DNA of 64,000 nt from Pseudomonas sp. B21-048 (lineage in GTDB: Bacteria > Pseudomonadota > Gammaproteobacteria > Pseudomonadales > Pseudomonadaceae). Where the stretch lies: positions 1,054,001 through 1,118,000 of the forward strand of contig NZ_CP087168.1 in the NCBI RefSeq assembly GCF_024748615.1, written 5' to 3'. The notes under the pieces were generated by a model. It saw nothing but the letters and a program-made list of their open reading frames with translations, was not told the DNA's origin and ran no database searches. A program made the translations under genes and the position numbers. Shown in pieces: positions 1-10,463 of this stretch (within the stretch, counting starts at the first letter, position 1; each line of letters opens with the position of its first letter).

Positions 1-2243
1 CTATGTAAAAGGTGATCTACTGATTTCTGAAATAGCTGGGCGTCGATAACGGCAGATTTGTTGTCCTCCTCCTCAATCGCGCGGCTGAATGATGTTTTGA
101 GGAATCGCGCCAAGAACTCCAGAAAGCCACGATCGGGTTGAAGCTCACTGAAGTAGCGGTCTTCGGTGCGTGAATGCGCGAGCATGTCGCCGAGCACCTC
201 CCAAATCGCGGTGAACTCCGCGAAGTCTTCCATTTGCTGGGCAAGGCAATTATGCAAGCCTGCCGTTTCGGGCAACGATAGCGAGTCACCCTTGAGCAGA
301 CCCAGAGACCCCATGCGCCTCTTCAATGAGTCTCCACTTAGTCCTTGTAGCGACGGCTTACTTGCCCATGCGCTCAGTACGTCTCCGGCTCGGGCTTTTT
401 CGAGGAAACGTAGAGGCTCATAGCGTTGAGCCGCTTTTGCTGTCGGCACCGTAGTAGAGTCGAAGAGAGGTCGTATGGATGGATACTCAGTCTCGTCTTT
501 GGGCTGAGCAGCCTCCGCCTCCTGCACCAGTCCAGACTTGTACTGCTCCACCTCCAGCAGGATATCTGCAGGAATCGGGGTGATCAGCAAGGGGTAGTTT
601 TCGGCTGCTTTTTGAAGTGAGTTGGAAAGGTTGAAACCTGCAATCGGTAAATTATCCGGTGCCATAACCAATATGTAGCGATCATGTAGCCGCCCTTCTT
701 TAAGGCCATAGACGCGCAGCCTGATGCGTTCCAATAGGCGGCGGTTTTGTTCGCAGCTCGCCATCAAGTTATTAATCCGATCCGAATTGGGCTTGTTGGA
801 TTCGCCCGGAGTTGCTCCATCATTCTTTGATGGCTTGGATAGGGATGTGAAGACAATGTATTCGGCCTCTGGTGCGGCGCAGAGCAACATCAGCCCCAAA
901 CCGGCGGCTTCGAAATACGGATCGAAAATGACTACTTGGTGCTGCTGGTACTTCGCCAACAGAGCCCTGAACCACTCAACGAATTGCAGCCTCCCCTCGC
1001 CGTCGCCTTGACTCCAGCGCATGAAGAACCCCCCCTCCGATTTCGGCGGATGGAGTCGCGCAAAAGTGGATGCTAGGTCACGGTTGGCGGGGACCCAGGG
1101 GTCTATCTCACGCCCGCCAATGCGGCTGACGAATCCCTGATTGCCTGGATTGATCGTTAAGGCTGTCTTCACTCGCGCCGAAACGGACGGCCGAGTGGCT
1201 TTTTCCAGCCAGTCGAATTTAACCGGGGTTGCCCGATGGCCCATCAAGTGACCCTGGACGTGGATCTCTCGAACGTATCCGATCCGCCACCGGCAGCACA
1301 GTATGCCCTCCCGGGAAAGGTCACCCTGGAAACCGAAGACCTCCAGTTCAGTACTGTCAGTCCTTGCGCGCAACTGTTCGCTCAGCTCGAACTTGCACTC
1401 AAACTCATTGTTCTCGTCGCATTCCGCTGTGGCGATCTTCGAGTAGGCTATTTGCCCGTCATTCTCGATGTTCAGGCGGAACTGGAAGTGGTTAAAGTGC
1501 GCTACCTGCAACGAATTAAATCGGACGACCAAGGCGAGAGGGGTATCGCTCCAGTTAACGCTCAGCAAGCGTCGCTCATCGTCGTCCAGCGCAGGGAAAA
1601 CTAGTAGTTCAAGGTCGCCGAAACGAGCGGTGTCCGCGTTACCGAAGTCCAGCCCTGTATCCGCGTTGAGGTGTTTTACCACCGATTTGGTCAAGGCGAT
1701 GTCGTAATCCTCACCTACGCGGAATAGTGCTCCCTTGTTGATTTGGGTGATCGAAGCACTGAAGGCTCCGGCTCCATCATGCGGGCTAGCTGGCGAATGC
1801 CGGTCATGCGCATCGCGGTTGAGTAGGTAGGCTACGGGTCGATAGGCCAGTTCATCGGCGGCGAGCGCAGTCGCTCCGAACCGTGCTTTCATTTGATCCG
1901 AAAGTCCGAGTTTCAGACGTTCGCTGATTTCGAAGATGGTTTTGCCGGCGCTGAATAACCGTAGGAGTTCGGTGCAGTGGGCGCTTTTTACGTATAAGTT
2001 GAGTCGGATAATCTGGGCTTTGACTTGCCCGAAGAATTGGAAGCTATTGTCGTCGCTGGAAGACCAGCGATCACTGGAATGGCTGTAGGGAAGTAGTCGG
2101 CCGTAAACTATGCGGTTTTCAATCGATTGTTCGTACTTGATCTGTAGGACCCATAGCTGCAGCGCGCAGTGACGGTCATCCTTCGAGAACAATCGAGCCA
2201 GTCGGCTGTCGTCGAGCAAGTCATCTAGTATCGGAGTCATCAT
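1..2243 (-). CDS. Large protein of uncertain function with a PLD-like patch, partial (C-terminus beyond left edge)
   Basis: One uninterrupted reading frame runs on the minus strand from ATG at 2243 off the left edge, at least 747 codons. An in-frame TAG lies two codons before this ATG, so no longer start exists; a purine-rich AAGGGAA lies about 11 nt upstream, and a second ATG follows immediately at 2240. No signal peptide or membrane segment is visible. Around residue 441 there is a strand-like VVIFDPYFEA, then LHDRYILV with His520 and GFNLSNS from Gly536. This order (strand, His motif, Gly-Asn-Ser patch) resembles one half of a phospholipase-D-type nuclease site, but the usual HxK Lys is Arg here. 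Large proteins with such sites occur in bacterial defence islands, and I recall a VPA1262-type family of similar layout, unverified. The G+C looks lower than in the core genes. Reality of the gene is fairly sure; its function is not. Confidence 0.75.
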   Translation of the reverse strand, partial: MMTPILDDLLDDSRLARLFSKDDRHCALQLWVLQIKYEQSIENRIVYGRLLPYSHSSDRWSSSDDNSFQFFGQVKAQIIRLNLYVKSAHCTELLRLFSAGKTIFEISERLKLGLSDQMKARFGATALAADELAYRPVAYLLNRDAHDRHSPASPHDGAGAFSASITQINKGALFRVGEDYDIALTKSVVKHLNADTGLDFGNADTARFGDLELLVFPALDDDERRLLSVNWSDTPLALVVRFNSLQVAHFNHFQFRLNIENDGQIAYSKIATAECDENNEFECKFELSEQLRARTDSTELEVFGFQGDLSREGILCCRWRIGYVREIHVQGHLMGHRATPVKFDWLEKATRPSVSARVKTALTINPGNQGFVSRIGGREIDPWVPANRDLASTFARLHPPKSEGGFFMRWSQGDGEGRLQFVEWFRALLAKYQQHQVVIFDPYFEAAGLGLMLLCAAPEAEYIVFTSLSKPSKNDGATPGESNKPNSDRINNLMASCEQNRRLLERIRLRVYGLKEGRLHDRYILVMAPDNLPIAGFNLSNSLQKAAENYPLLITPIPADILLEVEQYKSGLVQEAEAAQPKDETEYPSIRPLFDSTTVPTAKAAQRYEPLRFLEKARAGDVLSAWASKPSLQGLSGDSLKRRMGSLGLLKGDSLSLPETAGLHNCLAQQMEDFAEFTAIWEVLGDMLAHSRTEDRYFSELQPDRGFLEFLARFLKTSFSRAIEEEDNKSAVIDAQLFQKSVDHLLH

Positions 2244-2430
2244 TCCCTATGATTCCCTTCGTATCTTTATGTTGTCTCTGACGCTGAAGCGAGTCACTTT
2301 TTGAGAAGTACCGACCTCAGGAACTAGTCCAGCTCAAAACCCGCACACGTGCAAAATCTTCGCACCAATCAGGTGGCGACTCGGCGTCAGTAGTGTAATG
2401 TCCACTTGACTGATTGCCTACTTCCGCTCT

Positions 2431-2459
2431 GTGGCGGGCCTGCTCATGAGCCCCGCCAC
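2431..2459 (-). terminator. Hairpin directly after the small gene, possible terminator
   Basis: Read on the minus strand, GTGGCGGG and CCCGCCAC pair as an 8-bp stem immediately after the stop codon of the 2460-2789 gene. No T tract follows, so an intrinsic terminator is only a possibility. It separates the small gene from the large one at 2243. The remaining 2244-2430 shows nothing else I can identify. Confidence 0.35.
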
Positions 2460-2789
2460 TCACAAAATATCTTTCAAGTAATTTTTGATCGCAATAAGAG
2501 GTGCCCCCAGCTGTTCCACCGTCTGTGCACTACGGAAAACAACGGCTAGCTTATTCAGCTCCCGCCCCAGCGGTTTACCCACGCCACCTAAAGCATCCGA
2601 CGCCAATCCCAGGCACTCATCCACTTTTTGCTTGATAGCTCCGACATCCGCCCTGCGTACCAGCAACCCAAACAGCTCCTGCTCATAATCACTCATCATC
2701 GAATCATCCCGAAGAATCGGGCTTGAATCTTCCGTCTCGTAAGCGAGCTTGAGGCAGAACAGGGCGACGGTTTCCAGCAGCAATTCCAT
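2460..2789 (-). CDS. Small hypothetical protein, 109 aa
   Basis: The protein begins MELLLETVALFCLKLAYE and is mostly helical in appearance, acidic in its N-terminal half, with no Cys pairs, transmembrane stretch or signal peptide. The start at 2789 is chosen because AAGGA lies 8 nt before it; an ATG nine codons upstream (2816) lacks such a site. It lies between tRNA-Leu and the large left-edge gene, on the same strand as both, so it may be the first gene of the accessory segment. I do not recognise the family and assign no function. Confidence 0.55.
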   Translation of the reverse strand: MELLLETVALFCLKLAYETEDSSPILRDDSMMSDYEQELFGLLVRRADVGAIKQKVDECLGLASDALGGVGKPLGRELNKLAVVFRSAQTVEQLGAPLIAIKNYLKDIL

Positions 2790-2901
2790 GAGGGGAATCC
2801 TTGTAAAATGTTCCACCGGTACGGGAGGCGTTGAAGAGCAAGATCAAAAGATCGCAGCCTTCGGCAGCTATCACACGGGCGAGATGGCTTTTCTACAGGC
2901 G

Positions 2902-2930
2902 AAAAAAAAGGCCTTGCAAAGCAAGACCTT
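2902..2930 (-). terminator. Intrinsic terminator after tRNA-Leu
   Basis: On the minus strand, AAGGTCTTGC pairs with GCAAGGCCTT around a three-base loop and is followed by eight T. It starts 10 nt beyond the encoded CCA of the tRNA, so it ends the tRNA transcript. Confidence 0.85.
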
Positions 2931-2939
2931 TCTTAATTT

Positions 2940-3024
2940 TGGTGCCCCGAGGGAGACTCGAACTCCCACTCCTTTCGAAAACGGATTTTGAATCCGCCGC
3001 GTCTACCAATTCCGCCATCAGGGC
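2940..3024 (-). tRNA. tRNA-Leu (anticodon CAA)
   Basis: An 85-nt class II tRNA. The acceptor stem GCCCTGA pairs with TCGGGGC with one G-T wobble, the anticodon loop is TTCAAAA (CAA, reading UUG), there is a long variable arm, the T arm contains GTTCGAGTC, and CCA is encoded at 2942-2940. Its 3' end faces the accessory segment to the left. Leucine tRNA 3' ends are frequent integration targets, which fits the change in character of the DNA beyond it. Confidence 0.95.
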
Positions 3025-3131
3025 TCAATGGCGGCGAAGTATAGAGATGAGATTACCGTCGGTCAATCAGGTACATAGAGAATTTTCACTATTTCGGCTA
3101 GACTTCCGGCCCCTGCTAGACGAACCCCATC

Positions 3132-5326
<2,195 letters not shown>

Positions 5327-5369
5327 GTTTTCTGACCCCAAGATTCAACATTTGCAACTGGAGTGCTAA

Positions 5370-5705
5370 ATGAGCTTTTTTATCTCTAATGCCATGGCTG
5401 ACGCTGCTGCACCTGCGGCAGGCCCAATGGGTGGCGGCTTTGAGTGGATTTTCCTGGTCGGTTTCCTGGTCATCTTCTACCTGATGATCTGGCGTCCACA
5501 GGCCAAGCGCGCCAAAGAGCAGAAAACCCTGCTGGGCAGCCTGCAAAAAGGTGACGAAGTTGTGACCACCGGTGGTATCGCCGGCAAGATCACCAAAGTG
5601 TCCGATGACTTCGTTGTTCTGGAAGTCTCCGACACCGTCGAAATGAAATTCCAGAAAGGCGCCATCGCCGCCACGCTGCCAAAAGGCACGCTCAAAGCGA
5701 TCTAA
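5370..5705 (+). CDS. yajC: Preprotein translocase subunit YajC
   Basis: A 111-residue membrane protein with one strong transmembrane segment (about residues 25-43, FLVGFLVIFYLMIWRPQ) and the family signature RPQxKR, then a cytosolic domain with GDEVVTTGGIAGKI. YajC associates with SecDF to assist SecYEG protein export. It lies 43 nt after tgt and ahead of secD, the usual placement. SD-like GGAG lies 8 nt before the ATG. Confidence 0.97.
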   Translation: MSFFISNAMADAAAPAAGPMGGGFEWIFLVGFLVIFYLMIWRPQAKRAKEQKTLLGSLQKGDEVVTTGGIAGKITKVSDDFVVLEVSDTVEMKFQKGAIAATLPKGTLKAI

Positions 5706-5728
5706 GTTTCAACTTCTACTCAATCGAC

Positions 5729-5747
5729 GGGGCGCGCAAGGCGCCCC
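5729..5747 (+). other. GC hairpin between yajC and secD
   Basis: GGGGCGC and GCGCCCC form a 7-bp stem around a five-base loop. No T run follows, so it is unlikely to end transcription fully. It could stabilise the yajC end or adjust expression of the secDF part of the operon. Confidence 0.4.
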
Positions 5748-5768
5748 GCGTCATAAGCGGGCGGCGTG

Positions 5769-7637
5769 ATGCTGAACAAATACCCTCTGTGGAAATACAT
5801 TCTGATCCTGGCGGTGCTGGCGATCGGTCTGATTTATTCCGCTCCCAATCTTTATCCTGATGACCCGGCCATTCAGGTCAGCGGTGCCAGCACGGCGCTG
5901 CAGGTCACTCAGGCAGATCTGGATCGTGTGAGCACCGCGCTCAAGGAATCCGGGATCAACGTCAAGGCGGCCACCCTGGCTGCGGGCGGCAAGGGCGGTC
6001 TGATCCGTCTGACCAAAGCTGAAGATCAGCTGCCAGCCAAAGACGTCGTGCGCAAGGCATTGGGTGATGACTACGTCGTTGCACTGAACCTGGCACAAAC
6101 CACCCCGCAATGGCTGCGCAGCCTTGGCGCGCACCCGATGAAGCTGGGTCTGGACTTGTCCGGTGGTGTGCACTTCCTGCTGGAAGTGGACATGGACAAA
6201 GCCCTCGACGCACGCCTGAAAGTCTACGAAGGCGACGTCAAGAGCCTGTTGCGCAAAGAAAAACTGCGCTATCGCAGCCTGCCGCAAGTGGGCGGTGCCA
6301 TTCAGCTGGGTTTCACTGATGAAGCGGCCCGCGAACAGGCCCGCGTGCTGATCCGCAAGAACTTCAACGATTTCGACATTGTTCCGGCCGACCTCAATGG
6401 CCAACCGGTACTGCGTCTGGCGATGACCCCGGCCAAGCTGGCGGAAATCCGCGAATACTCCATCAAGCAGAACTTGACCACGGTACGTAACCGCGTCAAC
6501 GAGCTGGGTGTTGCCGAACCTATCGTTCAGCGCCAGGGCGCCAACCGCATCGTGGTTGAGCTGCCGGGCGTGCAAGACACTGCAGAAGCCAAGCGTATCC
6601 TCGGCAAGACGGCCAACCTTGAGTTCCGTCTGGCGGCTGAGCCAGGCGCTTCGAAAGCCACTTCCGAATCGTTCGAGTTCCGTGAAGGCAATCGTCCTGC
6701 GGCGCTGATCGAGCGCGGCTTGATCATCACCGGTGACCAGGTGACTGACGCCAAGGCTGGCTTCGGCGAGCAAGGCACGCCAGAAGTGAACATCCGTCTG
6801 GATGGCCATGGTGGCGAGCTGATGAGTCGTGCGACTCGCAACAACGTCGGTCGCAGCATGGCGGTGATCTTCATCGAGCAACGTCCGGTCACCACTTACG
6901 TCAAGCAAGTGGTCAACGGTGTCGAGAAAGACGTACCGGTTCAGACGTTTAAAGAAGAGAAGAAGATCATCAGCCTGGCGACCATCCAGTCGCCACTGGG
7001 TGCCCAGTTCCGCATCACTGGCCTGAACGGCCAGGGCGAGTCGTCCGAACTGGCGCTGCTGCTGCGTGCCGGTGGTCTGGCGGCACCGATGTACTTCGCT
7101 GAAGAACGTACCATCGGCCCAAGCCTGGGTGCTGACAACATCACCAAAGGTATCGATGCATCGCTGTGGGGCATGCTGTTTGTCTCGCTGTTCATCATGG
7201 CCATCTACCGCTTCTTCGGCCTCATCGCCACCGTCGCGCTGACGGTGAACATGGTGATGCTGCTGGCCCTGATGTCGCTGCTGGGTGCAACGCTGACCCT
7301 GCCGGGTATCGCCGGTATCGTGTTGACCATGGGTATGGCGGTCGACGCCAACGTACTGATCTTCTCGCGGATACGTGAAGAGATCGCGGCCGGCATGACC
7401 GTGCAGCGGGCAATCAACGAAGGCTTCGGCCGGGCATTCACCGCGATTCTCGACGCCAACCTGACAACCTTGTTGGTCGGCGGGATTCTCTTTGCCATGG
7501 GCACCGGCCCGGTCAAAGGCTTCGCAGTGACCATGTCCCTCGGGATCTTTACCTCGATGTTCACGGCCATCATGGTGACCCGCGCGATGGTCAACCTGAT
7601 CTTCGGCGGTCGTGACTTCAAGAAGTTGTGGATTTAA
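5769..7637 (+). CDS. secD: Protein translocase subunit SecD
   Basis: SecD works with SecF in the inner membrane, using the proton gradient to pull translocating proteins into the periplasm. The 622-residue protein has an N-terminal transmembrane helix (YILILAVLAIGLIYSAPN), a large periplasmic region with the LGLDLSGGVHFLLEVD segment near residues 118-135, and a C-terminal block of five helices with GMAVDANVLIFSRIREE, whose Asp lies on the proton path. ATG at 5769 is preferred over an adjacent GTG at 5766 because it matches the start I recall for Pseudomonas SecD. Confidence 0.97.
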   Translation: MLNKYPLWKYILILAVLAIGLIYSAPNLYPDDPAIQVSGASTALQVTQADLDRVSTALKESGINVKAATLAAGGKGGLIRLTKAEDQLPAKDVVRKALGDDYVVALNLAQTTPQWLRSLGAHPMKLGLDLSGGVHFLLEVDMDKALDARLKVYEGDVKSLLRKEKLRYRSLPQVGGAIQLGFTDEAAREQARVLIRKNFNDFDIVPADLNGQPVLRLAMTPAKLAEIREYSIKQNLTTVRNRVNELGVAEPIVQRQGANRIVVELPGVQDTAEAKRILGKTANLEFRLAAEPGASKATSESFEFREGNRPAALIERGLIITGDQVTDAKAGFGEQGTPEVNIRLDGHGGELMSRATRNNVGRSMAVIFIEQRPVTTYVKQVVNGVEKDVPVQTFKEEKKIISLATIQSPLGAQFRITGLNGQGESSELALLLRAGGLAAPMYFAEERTIGPSLGADNITKGIDASLWGMLFVSLFIMAIYRFFGLIATVALTVNMVMLLALMSLLGATLTLPGIAGIVLTMGMAVDANVLIFSRIREEIAAGMTVQRAINEGFGRAFTAILDANLTTLLVGGILFAMGTGPVKGFAVTMSLGIFTSMFTAIMVTRAMVNLIFGGRDFKKLWI

Positions 7638-7646
7638 GGGGCTGCC

Positions 7647-8561
7647 ATGTTACGTACAATCAACTTCATGGGCGTTCGCAACTTCGCGTTCGGCGTCACA
7701 TTGTTCCTTACCGTGCTGGCTTTGTTCAGCGTTGCCACCAAGGGCATGAACTGGGGCCTGGACTTCACCGGCGGTACGCTCATCGAGCTGACCTACGAGC
7801 GTCCGGCCGATGTCACCAAGGTGCGTGAGCAGCTGGTTACATCGGGTTATCACGAGGCAATCGTGCAGAGCTTCGGTGCGACTACCGATTTGCTGGTGCG
7901 TATGCCAGGTGAAGACCCGCAGTTGGGTCATCAGGTGGCCGAGGCCTTGCAGAAGGTCGGTGGCGACAACCCTGCGGTGGTCAAGCGCGTCGAATTCGTC
8001 GGCCCTCAGGTCGGTGAAGAACTGCGCGACCAGGGCGGCCTCGGCATGCTGATGGCGCTGGGCGGCATTTTGATCTACCTGGCTTTCCGCTTTCAGTGGA
8101 AGTTTGCGGTCGGTGCGATCGTATCCTTGATCCACGACGTGATCGTGACCATCGGTATCCTGTCGTTCTTCCAGATCACCTTCGACCTGACGGTATTGGC
8201 GGCAGTACTGGCGATCATCGGTTACTCGCTCAATGACACCATCGTGGTATTCGACCGGGTTCGTGAGAACTTCCGGGTACTGCGCAAGGCCAGCCTGATC
8301 GAGAACATCAACATCTCGACCACGCAAACCCTGCTGCGGACCATGGCGACGTCGATCTCCACTTTGCTGGCGATCGCGGCCCTGTTGTTCTTCGGTGGCG
8401 ACAACCTGTTCGGCTTCTCCATTGCCCTGTTCATCGGTGTTCTGGCGGGTACTTACTCGTCGATCTACATCGCGAACGTGGTGCTGATCTGGCTGAACCT
8501 GAGCAGCGAGGACCTGATTCCTGCTGCGGCGGTAGAGACGGAAGTCGACGACCGTCCATAA
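7647..8561 (+). CDS. secF: Protein translocase subunit SecF
   Basis: SecF is the smaller partner of SecD. This 304-residue protein has an N-terminal helix followed by GLDFTGGTLIEL, a short periplasmic domain, and five C-terminal helices including LAIIGYSLNDTIVVFDRVRE, where the conserved Asp takes part in proton flow. It starts 10 nt after secD and ends 31 nt before a strong terminator, which closes the queA-secF gene run. Confidence 0.97.
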   Translation: MLRTINFMGVRNFAFGVTLFLTVLALFSVATKGMNWGLDFTGGTLIELTYERPADVTKVREQLVTSGYHEAIVQSFGATTDLLVRMPGEDPQLGHQVAEALQKVGGDNPAVVKRVEFVGPQVGEELRDQGGLGMLMALGGILIYLAFRFQWKFAVGAIVSLIHDVIVTIGILSFFQITFDLTVLAAVLAIIGYSLNDTIVVFDRVRENFRVLRKASLIENINISTTQTLLRTMATSISTLLAIAALLFFGGDNLFGFSIALFIGVLAGTYSSIYIANVVLIWLNLSSEDLIPAAAVETEVDDRP

Positions 8562-8591
8562 CGGTTATCGCTTTTCCAGCTATAAGCCGAG

Positions 8592-8623
8592 AAGGCGCGA
8601 GTATTGAACTCGCGCCTTTTTTT
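8592..8623 (+). terminator. Intrinsic terminator after secF
   Basis: A perfect 10-bp stem, AAGGCGCGAG with CTCGCGCCTT, around a seven-base loop, followed by a run of T. It ends the yajC-secDF operon. Confidence 0.93.
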
Positions 8624-8682
8624 ATGCTCCAAGGCTGGGAGAAGCGCGGGTCTGTCCCGCCTGTAATAGCCAGGAGGTTCAT

Positions 8683-9234
8683 GTGAACAAGTCGTTGCTG
8701 GTTGGTGCGGTATTGGGTGCTGTCGGTGTCACTGCCGGGGGTGCTGTTGCCACTTACAACCTGGTTAAAAGCGGCCCTGAGTATGCGCAAGTGCTGGCCG
8801 TTGAACCGGTCAAGACACAAATCAAGACTCCACGTGAAGTGTGCAAGGACGTTACGGTTACCCGGCAAGCGCCGGTAAAAGATCAACACCAGATCGCCGG
8901 TACGGTGGTCGGCGCGCTGGCCGGTGGCCTGTTGGGCAACCAGATCGGCGGCGGTACAGGCAAGAAAATCGCCACAGTGGCCGGTGCGGTCGGCGGCGGT
9001 TATGCGGGCAACAAGGTGCAGGAAGGCATGCAGGAGCGTGATACCTACACCACCACTCAAACCCGCTGTAACACCGTGAATGACATCAGCGACAAAGTTG
9101 TAGGCTACGACGTTCGCTATTCGCTGGATGGCAAGGAAGGCAAAGTGCGGATGGATCGCGATCCGGGCAACCAGATTCCGGTCGACAAGGAAGGCAAGTT
9201 GATCCTGGGGCAAAACGAACCGGCTCAACAATAA
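8683..9234 (+). CDS. Glycine-zipper 2TM-domain envelope protein
   Basis: A 183-residue protein starting at GTG 8683, with an ideal AGGAGG 5 nt upstream. Residues 5-25 form a hydrophobic Gly/Ala-rich segment, a signal or anchor. Residues 68-105 hold the glycine-zipper pattern (VGALAGGLLGNQIGGGTGKK, then GAVGGGYAGNKVQ) typical of the SlyB/17-kDa-antigen type 2TM domain, which inserts in or associates with envelope membranes. Two cysteines (in REVCKD and TRCNTV) flank the zipper. The gene is a single unit between two terminators. The family is recognised; its precise role is not known to me. Confidence 0.85.
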   Translation: MNKSLLVGAVLGAVGVTAGGAVATYNLVKSGPEYAQVLAVEPVKTQIKTPREVCKDVTVTRQAPVKDQHQIAGTVVGALAGGLLGNQIGGGTGKKIATVAGAVGGGYAGNKVQEGMQERDTYTTTQTRCNTVNDISDKVVGYDVRYSLDGKEGKVRMDRDPGNQIPVDKEGKLILGQNEPAQQ

Positions 9235-9254
9235 GCTGAGCGCCTCAAGCAAAA

Positions 9255-9283
9255 AGAAGCATCCCGAGAGGGATGCTTTTTTT
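9255..9283 (+). terminator. Intrinsic terminator after the glycine-zipper gene
   Basis: AAGCATCCC and GGGATGCTT form a 9-bp stem with a GAGA loop, followed by T residues and preceded by A residues, so it could act on both strands. Confidence 0.92.
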
Positions 9284-9367
9284 GTGCTTGAATTTTATGT
9301 TCACCGCCAACGTGCTATGAAAGACTCTTTATTTTTCGCGGCCTTACGCCTGCCTGTCTGAGACTCC

Positions 9368-10264
9368 ATGCCTGCCATCGATCATCCCCTGATAGACCAG
9401 TTCCTCGACGCCCTGTGGCTGGAAAAAGGCCTTTCCGATAACACCCGCGATGCCTATCGCAGCGACTTGGCCTTGTTCAACGGCTGGTTGCAGGAGAAGG
9501 GCCTGGAGCTGATCAGCGCCGGCCGCGAGTTGATTCTCGATCACTTGGCCTGGCGCCTGGCGCAAAACTACAAGCCCCGTTCTACGGCGCGGTTTCTTTC
9601 CGGTGTGCGTGGTTTCTATCGCTATTTGCTGCGGGAAAAGCTGATTGCTGTCGATCCGACCTTGCGCATCGATATGCCGCAACTGGGCAGGCCGTTGCCC
9701 AAATCCTTGTCAGAGGCCGATGTAGACGCGCTGTTGGCCGCGCCAGACTTGAGCGAAGCCATCGGTCAGCGTGACCGCGCCATGCTTGAGGTGCTTTATG
9801 CCTGTGGTTTGCGGGTGACGGAGCTGATCAGCCTGACGCTGGAACAGGTCAACCTGCGCCAGGGCGTGCTGCGAGTGATGGGCAAGGGCAGCAAGGAGCG
9901 GCTGGTGCCGATGGGCGAGGAGGCGATTGTCTGGGTCGAGCGCTACATGCGTGACGCTCGTGGCGAGTTGCTGAGCGGGCGTCCCAGCGATGTGCTGTTC
10001 CCCAGCCTGCGCGGCGAGCAGATGACCCGCCAGACCTTCTGGCATCGCATCAAGCACCAGGCCAAGGTCGCCGGTATCGGCAAGTCGCTGTCGCCGCACA
10101 CCCTGCGTCATGCCTTCGCCACGCACTTGCTCAACCACGGTGCCGACCTTCGAGTGGTGCAAATGCTGCTCGGCCACAGCGATCTTTCGACCACCCAGAT
10201 CTATACTCACGTCGCCCGCGCACGCTTGCAGGACCTGCACGCCAAACATCACCCCAGAGGCTAG
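9368..10264 (+). CDS. xerD: Site-specific tyrosine recombinase XerD
   Basis: XerD with XerC resolves chromosome dimers at dif under FtsK control. The 298-residue length and residue numbering match E. coli XerD. An N-terminal SAM-like core-binding domain (residues about 5-90) is followed by the catalytic domain with Arg149 in GLRVTEL, the Lys in GKGSKER, HTLRH, the second His in LLGHSDL and nucleophile Tyr279 in QIYTH. dsbC, hom and thrC follow, as in other pseudomonads I recall, which supports XerD over a phage integrase. Confidence 0.96.
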   Translation: MPAIDHPLIDQFLDALWLEKGLSDNTRDAYRSDLALFNGWLQEKGLELISAGRELILDHLAWRLAQNYKPRSTARFLSGVRGFYRYLLREKLIAVDPTLRIDMPQLGRPLPKSLSEADVDALLAAPDLSEAIGQRDRAMLEVLYACGLRVTELISLTLEQVNLRQGVLRVMGKGSKERLVPMGEEAIVWVERYMRDARGELLSGRPSDVLFPSLRGEQMTRQTFWHRIKHQAKVAGIGKSLSPHTLRHAFATHLLNHGADLRVVQMLLGHSDLSTTQIYTHVARARLQDLHAKHHPRG

Positions 10265-10273
10265 CGCAAACCC

Positions 10274-10303
10274 TGTGGCGAGGGAGCAAGCTCCCTCGCC
10301 ACA
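10274..10303. repeat. REP-type palindrome (GTGGCGAGGGAGC class)
   Basis: A perfect 14-bp inverted repeat, TGTGGCGAGGGAGC with its complement, around AA, 10 nt after the xerD stop. The same palindrome recurs at 52920-52949. It probably doubles as a transcript 3' end stabiliser. Confidence 0.9.
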
Positions 10304-10463
10304 ATAATGGGTGTCAGTCGGGGATGAGCGTCTCACGTCACCCGCATTCAGCCACAGGGGCCTTATGTGGTAGGCTTTGCCGGTTTGTACGATGGGCGGT
10401 TATGACCCGGTGTTTCGGTACGGGTGTTCTGATCGTCCCATTTGTCCGCCTTCAGGAGTTCTC

